Shown: in pieces, positions 55,549-64,000 of the stretch
Layout: every line of letters starts with the position of its first letter
Position numbering within the stretch: the stretch's first letter is position 1
From: Neoalteromonas facilis
Lineage (GTDB): Bacteria; Pseudomonadota; Gammaproteobacteria; Enterobacterales; Alteromonadaceae
Reading direction: 5' to 3'
DNA: 64,000 bases
Assembly: GCF_002807665.1 (NCBI RefSeq)
Contig: NZ_PEAY01000004.1
Coordinates: forward strand, 534,604-598,603
The notes under the pieces: model-generated
Seen by the model: the letters and a program-made list of their open reading frames with translations, nothing else
The model's database searches: none
What the model was told of the DNA's origin: nothing
Translations under genes and position numbers: made by a program

Positions 55549-55827
55549 ATGGAAGTACAATATTTTGGTTATATGGCCGCTTTTTGTACCAGCATTTCTT
55601 TCTTGCCGCAGGCATTGAAAGTTATCCGTACTAAAGACACAGCGTCGCTTTCATTGTCCATGTACTCTATATTTTCATTTGGTCTGCTGATGTGGCTGAC
55701 TTACGGCATATTGTTACAAGACTTACCGATGATTATAGCGAACACCATAACCTTGTTTTTCGCCGCCATTATTCTGGGGTTAAAAATACGCCATACGCTA
55801 CAAACGCGTGCAAAAACACGCGCTTGA
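55549..55827 (+). CDS. SemiSWEET / PQ-loop family transporter
   Basis: A 92-residue membrane protein with three helices (about 5-22, 38-58, 62-80), a single SemiSWEET unit that would act as a dimer. The PQ motif 'FLPQALKVIRTKDTASLS' (residues 18-35) is diagnostic. Members move sugars by facilitated diffusion; its substrate is not known. GGGAGG precedes the ATG. It is between typA and the convergent fadH. Confidence 0.9.
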   Translation: MEVQYFGYMAAFCTSISFLPQALKVIRTKDTASLSLSMYSIFSFGLLMWLTYGILLQDLPMIIANTITLFFAAIILGLKIRHTLQTRAKTRA

Positions 55828-55836
55828 CCGCGTTTT

Positions 55837-57897
<2,061 letters not shown>

Positions 57898-57968
57898 TTA
57901 ATCAGTCACGCATTATGCAAGTTATTGTCAAGCAACCTGTTGAATAACCACACTCGGCTGTCATTTTT

Positions 57969-58943
57969 ATGAATTACAATGCTATTCAAACGGCGTTAAA
58001 AAGCACCTATCCTGATCAGCACTTTGTGAAAGTAGAAGTCTTGCAGTCATTGTGGAGTGGCTATGGTGAAATCGCACGCTTTCGTAGTGAAGAAACAGGG
58101 ACAACGGTTATTGCAAAACTGATCAGCCCGCCCGGATCCGCAGTACATCCGCGAGGCTGGAATACTACAACTTCACATCAACGAAAATTAACCTCATACC
58201 AAAATGAGCGTCACTTTTACGCTCACTATACACAGTGCCTTACTGATGAAAGTCTTGTTGCTCGGCCTATCGCGATTTCGGGTGACATGGCAGCAGGTTG
58301 GATTTTAATGCAGGATTTAGATGCGAGTGGATTCTATAAGCGCAGTTTAGGCGACAATCTATCGGCATTGCACAGCGCGCTGCAATGGTTGGCCAACTTC
58401 CATTCGACGTTCTTAAACGTAAAAGGTGTAGGTTTGTCACCGAGAGGGACATACTGGTATTTAGCCACGCGTCAGGATGAGTGGAATGCAATGCCTGATG
58501 GGCCGCTTAAGACTCATGCTGCAGATATTGATAAACGCCTCGCTCACTGCCGCTTGAAAACGCTTTTGCATGGTGACGCTAAGGTGGCTAATTTTTGTTT
58601 CAGTGCTGATTGGAACACTTGTGCCGCAGTCGATTTCCAATACACAGGGCTAGGGTGTGGCATCCAAGATGTGGTGTATTTGCTCGGCAGTGTGCTAGAC
58701 AATCAATCACTTGCTGTACGCGCCAATGACCTAATTGATGAATACTTTGCTTGTTTATTGCCTCGTATTGCGAAATTACATGGCGAAGCTGTTGCGACAG
58801 AGGTTGAAAAGGAATGGCGCCATTTAGTGCCTTTTGCTTGGGCGGATTTCGAACGCTTTTTGTTGGGCTGGTCACCGTCGCACAAAAAGTTAACTGCATA
58901 TTCGCAAGAGCAAGTTAAGCAGGCGTTAGCGCTACTGGATTAG
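57969..58943 (+). CDS. aminoglycoside-phosphotransferase-like small-molecule kinase
   Basis: A 324-residue protein kinase-like phosphotransferase of the APH/choline kinase/ecdysteroid-kinase group. The catalytic loop 'LLHGDAKVANFCF' (near residue 200) has the HxDxxxxN pattern and 'AVDFQYTGLG' supplies the metal aspartate. There is no sign that it confers drug resistance; substrate unknown. It overlaps degS convergently by four bases and is divergent from fadH. Confidence 0.82.
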   Translation: MNYNAIQTALKSTYPDQHFVKVEVLQSLWSGYGEIARFRSEETGTTVIAKLISPPGSAVHPRGWNTTTSHQRKLTSYQNERHFYAHYTQCLTDESLVARPIAISGDMAAGWILMQDLDASGFYKRSLGDNLSALHSALQWLANFHSTFLNVKGVGLSPRGTYWYLATRQDEWNAMPDGPLKTHAADIDKRLAHCRLKTLLHGDAKVANFCFSADWNTCAAVDFQYTGLGCGIQDVVYLLGSVLDNQSLAVRANDLIDEYFACLLPRIAKLHGEAVATEVEKEWRHLVPFAWADFERFLLGWSPSHKKLTAYSQEQVKQALALLD

Positions 58944-60016
58944 TTTGGAATGGCGAGTTCGCCTACGACCACTTGAATATTCAGCCGCTCGTTATCCCTA
59001 ACCACTTCCAATTGCATGATAGTACCCGGCGCTGTTTCAGCGATCCGATCCAGCACTTTTGATGCGCTTTCCACTTCAATACCATCAACAGCCACGATAA
59101 TATCGTTCACCTGTAATCCGCCGGATTCGGCTGGGCTGCCGGGTCTAATACCGTTAACTACTATTCCAGGGCGGTTAGGGACTTCATTACCAGCAAAGCC
59201 GAGTTCACCGCGTGTGACTTTGCCATTATCTACGATCTCGTTCATCACACGTTTGGCAAGTTCATAGGGAACCGCGAAATTGACGCCATCAACACTGCGA
59301 ATACGACGACGATTGTCACGCACAAGGAAGCTCGCATTGGTAATGCCGACTAAAAAGCCATTGCTATCAACCAGCGCACCACCAGAATTGCCTTGATTCA
59401 GTACCGCATCGGTTTGGATAAAGTCAACGTAATTTGCAAGCCCATATCGGCCCGTTCTACTGACAATCCCTTGCGTTATGGTTTGGCCAAGATCATAAGG
59501 ATTACCAATCGCCATTACGACGTCACCAACGCGGGTTTTGGGATCTTCCAATTGAGGGATCACATGGAGATTGTCAGCATTGACTTTTAGTACTGCAAGG
59601 TCGGTATAAATATCAAAACCGATCATTTCCGCCTCTAACAAACGACTGTCTTGTAGGCGTACTTGAATGGTGTCAGCGTTCTCGACAACATGGTAGCAAG
59701 TAAGGATATATCCATTGCCACTCATGATGACGCCGGAACCAAGACTGGTGCGCTCTCGGGTTCTCGGCTGGCTAAAGGGGTTGTTAGATATTTCGATGCT
59801 TTCGCTGTAAATATTGACCACAGCGGGGGCTGAAACACTTAAGGCATCATAATAGGTTGCCCGTTGTACTGTGTCAGTTTTGCCTGAGAGCCAACCGGAA
59901 GAAAAGCCTGAGCCTATTCTGAGATCAGGGATCAGCAATAACATCAGTGCTGCGACGATAAGACCTAAGAATACTGATCGACTAATAAATATAAGAAACG
60001 CTTTCAACGATGGCAT
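58940..60016 (-). CDS. degS: inner-membrane serine endoprotease DegS
   Basis: A 358-residue protease that starts the sigma-E envelope stress cascade by cutting RseA when its PDZ domain binds unfolded porin tails. An N-terminal membrane anchor (about residues 8-30) replaces a cleaved signal. The triad is H109 (CYHVVE), D139 (YTDLAVL) and S211 (QGNSGGA), with a single PDZ domain (about 255-340). It is upstream of nothing on this strand in a common operon with certainty; degQ lies 164 bases away on the same strand. Confidence 0.95.
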   Translation of the reverse strand: MPSLKAFLIFISRSVFLGLIVAALMLLLIPDLRIGSGFSSGWLSGKTDTVQRATYYDALSVSAPAVVNIYSESIEISNNPFSQPRTRERTSLGSGVIMSGNGYILTCYHVVENADTIQVRLQDSRLLEAEMIGFDIYTDLAVLKVNADNLHVIPQLEDPKTRVGDVVMAIGNPYDLGQTITQGIVSRTGRYGLANYVDFIQTDAVLNQGNSGGALVDSNGFLVGITNASFLVRDNRRRIRSVDGVNFAVPYELAKRVMNEIVDNGKVTRGELGFAGNEVPNRPGIVVNGIRPGSPAESGGLQVNDIIVAVDGIEVESASKVLDRIAETAPGTIMQLEVVRDNERLNIQVVVGELAIPN

Positions 60017-60128
60017 TAGGGGCAGGTTACTCTCTTTTATTTAATTATTACGTGCTGCCGCGTAAGACACAAAAGTGTAGCAATACTATGCTTGAAATAA
60101 CAGCTAAAGCCGAAGGTTATCTGTGCAT

Positions 60129-60160
60129 AAAAAAGGGCAACACGATGGTTGCCCCTTTTT
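60129..60160 (-). terminator. rho-independent terminator of degQ
   Basis: Read leftward, GGGGCAAC-CATCGT-GTTGCCC (one bulged base) followed by TTTTTT. It starts about 20 bases after the degQ stop and separates degQ from degS. Confidence 0.9.
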
Positions 60161-60180
60161 CTGCGATTTTATTCAGGTGT

Positions 60181-61545
60181 CTATCGGATAACTAGATAGA
60201 GGGTTGAGTTGCCACGTCGCACGTTCAGTGCAATTACGCCACTGGCACTTTCAATCGCTGAAGAAAACTCAACGATTGTTGTTACGCGTTGGCGATTGAC
60301 ACCGATGATCACGTCATCTTGTTGTAAGCCAATACGAGCAGCCGGGCTGCGCGCTTCTAGCTCACTGACTTCGACACCGCGATTACCGCTGTTGTCTTGT
60401 CCATTGGCAAGTGTTGCACCTTCCAGAGCAGGATGAATATCTCTTGCACTGGCCACGCTTGCACCAGCATCACCAAGCACTACTTTCTTAATCATTTCTT
60501 CGCCTTGACGAATAATGGTTAAGTCAATTTCAGTACCTGCGCCTAAGCTGGCAACTTTAGCACGCAGCTCTTCAAACGAGTGCAGTGCTCGACCATTCAA
60601 ACCAACAATGATGTCCCCAGGCTGCAAGCCTGCTTTTTCGGCTGCGGAGTCAGGTGTTACTTCATTAACAAAGGCACCTTTGTTGACTTTTGATTCCATC
60701 GCTTCGGCTAGACCAGCGTCAATATTGCTGCCTAAAATACCCAGAAGACCGCGGCGGACTTCACCAAATTCGATGATTTGGTCAACCAAGCTTTTCATCA
60801 TATTGCTCGGAATAGCGAAGCCGATACCGACGTTACCACCGCCTGGACCAAAAATAGCCGTATTGATACCAATCAGCTCACCACGCAGATTAACCAACGC
60901 GCCGCCTGAGTTCCCGCGGTTTATCGCTGCGTCAGTCTGAATAAAGTCTTCGTACCCACCGATGTTGAGACCAGAGCGGCCCAATGCACTGATGATACCC
61001 GACGTTACTGTTTGACTAAGACCAAATGGGTTACCTATTGCAACGGCGAAGTCACCTACTCGCAATTTGTCAGAATCAGCAAGTGGGATCGCGACCAAAT
61101 CTTTACTTTCAATCTGTAATAATGCGATATCACTTTGTGGATCAGCACCCAGCTTTTTCGCCTCTAATTCGCGCCCATCGGTCAACATTACCGTAATGTT
61201 ATCGGCATTTTCGACCACGTGGTTGTTTGTGACCACATAACCTTTTTCAGCATCAATAATGACCCCTGAACCAAGGCCTCTGAAAGGACGCTCTTGCACC
61301 TGTTCATTCGGACCACCAAAAAAGTATCGGAACATTTCCGGCACCTGTTGACGAGCCGTTTGAGTGCCCTCGACTGCAATACTTACAACCCCCGGGGTTA
61401 CGCCTTCCAACATCGGAGCTAACGAAGGTACTTCGTCCTTGTCACTACTGAAAAAAGGTAATGCTGACAGTGCGGGACTACTCGCAAACACTGACACTGC
61501 TGCAATACTAAAAATAACTACCAACGACCGTAATTGTTTGCTCAT
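60181..61545 (-). CDS. degQ: periplasmic serine protease DegQ/DegP
   Basis: A 454-residue periplasmic protease-chaperone of the HtrA family. A signal peptide (about residues 1-28) precedes a protease domain with H109 (TNNHVVE), D139 (QSDIALL) and S213 (RGNSGGA), followed by two PDZ domains (about 258-350 and 370-450). The short Q-linker between the signal and the triad favours DegQ over DegP. The start has AGGAG a little far upstream (about 10 bases). Confidence 0.95.
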   Translation of the reverse strand: MSKQLRSLVVIFSIAAVSVFASSPALSALPFFSSDKDEVPSLAPMLEGVTPGVVSIAVEGTQTARQQVPEMFRYFFGGPNEQVQERPFRGLGSGVIIDAEKGYVVTNNHVVENADNITVMLTDGRELEAKKLGADPQSDIALLQIESKDLVAIPLADSDKLRVGDFAVAIGNPFGLSQTVTSGIISALGRSGLNIGGYEDFIQTDAAINRGNSGGALVNLRGELIGINTAIFGPGGGNVGIGFAIPSNMMKSLVDQIIEFGEVRRGLLGILGSNIDAGLAEAMESKVNKGAFVNEVTPDSAAEKAGLQPGDIIVGLNGRALHSFEELRAKVASLGAGTEIDLTIIRQGEEMIKKVVLGDAGASVASARDIHPALEGATLANGQDNSGNRGVEVSELEARSPAARIGLQQDDVIIGVNRQRVTTIVEFSSAIESASGVIALNVRRGNSTLYLVIR

Positions 61546-61614
61546 TAAGGTTGATACTCCTATTTTTGTTATTCGCTACAATGACTATTGAGTTAAAGAT
61601 AAGTTCAGTGAAAC

Positions 61615-62055
61615 TTAATCTGGCGCGTTTGTTTGTCGCTTATTGTCGACGAATAGCCCAGATGAGCCTGTACTGGCAAAATCACGAGGTTGCTCATCAG
61701 AGCTCGCTTTGGCTGCATTTTTGCGCTGACGTTGAGAGTTTCTCAACATAGCGGTTGCCTGTTCGCCAAAGAATGTCATTTTGGGCATACCCTCAGTACT
61801 TTCTTCGGGTTGAATTTGCGTTTCATAATCACCAATTTGTTCTTCTAACACATCAATTTGGTGCTTTAAGCCCTGCAAGGTTTGTCGCGCTTGAAAAACG
61901 TGGTGTTCGGCCTGCTGGACCATGACTGCTTTTACGCTTTTTTCTGCCGCTTTGGCTGCTTGTTCGCTACCTTGTTGGGCGTACATAAAGCGCGCAACAA
62001 AAAAGCCAACGACAGCGCCGACTAAAACCAATCCAATTGAAATTGCAATTTCCAT
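61615..62055 (-). CDS. zapG: ZapG / YhcB (DUF1043) cell-envelope protein
   Basis: A 146-residue inner-membrane protein with one N-terminal transmembrane helix (about residues 4-24) and a cytoplasmic coiled coil (about 28-85). The conserved tail segment 'MPKMTFFGEQATAMLRN' (partial) near residue 90-105 is typical for YhcB/ZapG, linked to coordination of division and envelope growth. It is next to zapE and degQ, as in E. coli. Confidence 0.92.
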   Translation of the reverse strand: MEIAISIGLVLVGAVVGFFVARFMYAQQGSEQAAKAAEKSVKAVMVQQAEHHVFQARQTLQGLKHQIDVLEEQIGDYETQIQPEESTEGMPKMTFFGEQATAMLRNSQRQRKNAAKASSDEQPRDFASTGSSGLFVDNKRQTNAPD

Positions 62056-62235
62056 GGGTACTCCACTAGTGCTATGGGCAAACTGTTTTAATGTTCTTTC
62101 TTAAACTATACCAAAGCATCATCGCATTTGCGCAGATTCATTAGTATCATTTATCCTTTATCGGTTATTTCCCATATTGGGGAGTGAGTAACAAGTTTCA
62201 AGCGGAAGCGACGCCAAAAGGTAGTATTCAATACG

Positions 62236-63333
62236 ATGACGCCAATCGAAAAATATAAACAGGACTTAGAAAAGCCCGATTTTCATTACGATCCCGCTCA
62301 GGAAATGGCGGTTAATGAGCTGCAGCGTTTGTATGACGAGCTGACCCAACCAAAGAAAAAACTGACGTGGCGAGTTAAAATCAAAGCAACTTTCGGTAAA
62401 GGGATGACCAAACCGTCTATCCAAGGCTTGTATTTTTGGGGTGGTGTAGGGCGCGGTAAAACGTATTTGGTTGATACGTTTTACGATTGTTTACCATTCG
62501 AGAAGAAATTGCGCATTCACTTTCACCGGTTCATGCACCGTGTGCATCAGGCGTTAAAACCATTGGCAGGGCAAAGTGATCCGTTGAAAATCATTGCCGC
62601 CGACTTGGCTAAAGAAGCGAAGGTCATTTGTTTTGACGAGTTTTTTGTATCTGATATTACCGATGCCATGATTTTGGGTAAGTTATTTGAATACCTGTTT
62701 GGCCATGGCATTGTGTTGGTGGCTACCTCAAATATTATCCCGGACGAGTTGTATCGCAATGGTTTGCAACGTGCGCGCTTCCTGCCAGCCATAGATTTGA
62801 TTAATCAGAATACGCGGGTGATTAACGTCGATAGTGGTGTTGACTATCGATTGCGCACCCTCGAACAGGCTGAAATCTATCATTATCCGTTGGATAAAAA
62901 AGCGACGGAGAATTTGCATCATTATTTTACTCAACTTGCACCCGATGTAGGGCAGGAAAACTGTCAAATAGCGATTGAAGGACGCAAGATTTCGGTGTTG
63001 AGAGACGCAGATGGCGTGGTAATGGTTGAATTTGAAGCATTGTGTGATGGCCCGCGTAGTCAAACCGATTACATTGAAATAAGCCGTATTTACCACACGG
63101 TGCTATTGGCTAATGTCACCCAAATGGGACAAGACAATGATGATGTCGCTCGTCGATTTATTGCCATGGTAGATGAGTTTTACGAGCGCCACGTGAAGTT
63201 GATTATTTCAGCGTCAGTACCCATGGAAGAGTTGTACAGTGAGGGCCGCTTAAACTTCGAATTTAAACGTTGTTTGAGCCGATTACAGGAAATGCAGTCA
63301 CACGAATATCTGAGTAAACAACATTTACCCTAA
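62236..63333 (+). CDS. zapE: cell division protein ZapE (AFG1-like ATPase)
   Basis: A 365-residue AAA-like ATPase that associates with the divisome and constrains FtsZ under stress. Walker A GGVGRGKT is at 69-76, Walker B 'VICFDEFFVSDITDAMIL' follows near 130, and the arginine finger region 'ATSNIIPDELYRNGLQRARFLPAI' (partial) is typical of AFG1/ZapE. It is divergent from zapG. Confidence 0.96.
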   Translation: MTPIEKYKQDLEKPDFHYDPAQEMAVNELQRLYDELTQPKKKLTWRVKIKATFGKGMTKPSIQGLYFWGGVGRGKTYLVDTFYDCLPFEKKLRIHFHRFMHRVHQALKPLAGQSDPLKIIAADLAKEAKVICFDEFFVSDITDAMILGKLFEYLFGHGIVLVATSNIIPDELYRNGLQRARFLPAIDLINQNTRVINVDSGVDYRLRTLEQAEIYHYPLDKKATENLHHYFTQLAPDVGQENCQIAIEGRKISVLRDADGVVMVEFEALCDGPRSQTDYIEISRIYHTVLLANVTQMGQDNDDVARRFIAMVDEFYERHVKLIISASVPMEELYSEGRLNFEFKRCLSRLQEMQSHEYLSKQHLP

Positions 63334-63414
63334 TAGGTGGGTGTTATCTGGGCGTGAAAATAGGTAAAATCCACGGCACAAAATTGCCCGTCAGTTAAGA
63401 TTTAAGAGAGCACA

Positions 63415-64000
63415 ATGGGAAGAGCATTCGAAGTTAGAAAAAATGCCATGGCAAAAACAGCCGGGGCAAAGACCAAGGTCTATTCAAAATACGGTAAAGA
63501 AATTTATGTTTGCGCCAAGAATGGCGGAACCGATCCAGACGCTAACCTAGCGTTACGTCGTTTAATGGATAAAGCCAAAAAAGACCAAGTCCCCAGCCAC
63601 GTTATTGAAAAAGCGATTGATAAAGCGGCAGGTGGTGCAGGTGAAGATTTCGTACCGATGCGTTATGAAGGTTTTGGGCCGGGTAACTGTATGGTGATTG
63701 TGGATTGTTTAAGTGACAATGCAAACCGCACAATTACCGATGTACGTAACTGTTTTACTAAGACTAAATCAAACCTTGGCGCACAAAACTCTGTGGCGCA
63801 TATGTTTGATCATCAAGCTATTTTCCAGTTTGATGGTGACGACGAAGACGCCATCTTAGAGGTTTTGATGGAAGCTGATGTTGATGTCACAGACGTAGAA
63901 CAGGAAGAAGGCAAAATTACTGTATTTGCGCCGCATACTGAGTTCTACAAAGTGAAAACTGCACTAACAGAAGCAAATCCAGATATTACGTTTGACACTG
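63415..64000 (+). CDS. YebC/PmpR-family transcriptional or translational regulator (partial, runs off window)
   Basis: The reading frame from the ATG at 63415 (translation begins [21 protein letters not shown], 195 residues to the window end) stays open without stop. It matches the YebC/PmpR/TACO1 family and, in its start and the '[15 protein letters not shown]' and '[19 protein letters not shown]' segments, the YeeN-type branch. Family members were annotated as DNA-binding regulators; recent work supports a role in translation. Few residues are missing, as the family is about 235-245 long. Confidence 0.93.
   Translation, partial: MGRAFEVRKNAMAKTAGAKTKVYSKYGKEIYVCAKNGGTDPDANLALRRLMDKAKKDQVPSHVIEKAIDKAAGGAGEDFVPMRYEGFGPGNCMVIVDCLSDNANRTITDVRNCFTKTKSNLGAQNSVAHMFDHQAIFQFDGDDEDAILEVLMEADVDVTDVEQEEGKITVFAPHTEFYKVKTALTEANPDITFDT

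Noticed and set aside
63374-63387. Sigma-54-like CGGCACAAAATTGC before the YebC-family gene
   Set aside because: The spacing between GG and GC is one base short of the consensus, which normally abolishes sigma-54 recognition.

Overview
The window is a stretch of ordinary, gene-dense chromosome from a marine-type gammaproteobacterium, most likely Alteromonadales (Alteromonadaceae-like). This rests on recognisable gene orders: lptD-surA-pdxA-rsmA-apaG-apaH, recJ-x-recO-pdxJ-acpS-rlmD-relA-mazG, rplM-rpsI-petABC-sspAB, glnA/ntrB/ntrC, typA, and degS/degQ/zapG/zapE. No RNA gene, insertion sequence, prophage, integron, CRISPR array or toxin-antitoxin pair was recognised, and base composition looks even throughout. 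The exact genus cannot be read from the sequence alone.

Layout. 0-5.2 kb: a membrane-anchored coiled-coil protein (DUF6776-like), two solitary periplasmic solute-binding-like proteins, the Fe-S carrier erpA, a GST-like protein, and a secreted unknown protein coupled to a 2-hydroxyacid dehydrogenase. 5.4-10 kb: an unusually long PLP enzyme of the Cys/Met-metabolism fold, an AHSA1/SRPBCC protein, an exported M17 leucyl aminopeptidase and a DUF4136 lipoprotein. 10-14.5 kb: a leftward mepM-anmK-lrp-like operon, divergent from tyrS. 14.5-23 kb (all leftward): ahcY-rhodanese-unknown-DUF2721, mtnN-cobD/cbiB-btuF, DUF2726, a small secreted protein and a chemoreceptor. 23-29.7 kb: the outer-membrane biogenesis operon lptD to apaH. 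29.9-40.9 kb (rightward): djlA, xerD, dsbC, recJ, a small unknown, recO, pdxJ, acpS, rlmD, relA, mazG. 41-46 kb: ribosomal proteins L13/S9, the cytochrome bc1 complex, and the stringent starvation proteins SspA/SspB. 46-53.3 kb (leftward): a DUF2785-like protein, mgtE, ntrC, ntrB, DUF4124 and glnA. 53.6-64 kb: typA, a SemiSWEET, fadH, a phosphotransferase, degS, degQ, zapG, zapE, and the start of a YebC/PmpR-family gene cut by the window end.

How the genes work together. The best-supported regulatory circuit is nitrogen control. glnA has a sigma-54 -24/-12 element, two NtrC-like boxes 21 bp apart about 100 bp upstream, and a conserved adenylylation tyrosine. A further NtrC-like box lies just after a possible promoter of ntrB-ntrC, which would fit autoregulation. 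Envelope quality control is represented by lptD/surA, dsbC, degS/degQ and mepM, and stringent/starvation physiology by relA, mazG, sspA and sspB.

I found no convincing undescribed multi-gene system. The most worthwhile leads are the nitrogen-control sites, the structured rplM leader, the N-terminally extended PLP enzyme, the unknown small gene locked between recJ and recO, and the exported M17 peptidase. Several starts were moved to match ribosome binding sites or signal peptides, and some genes start with TTG or GTG (TTG: lptD, pdxJ, the protein ending at 3678, probably btuF; GTG: erpA, xerD, ntrB).
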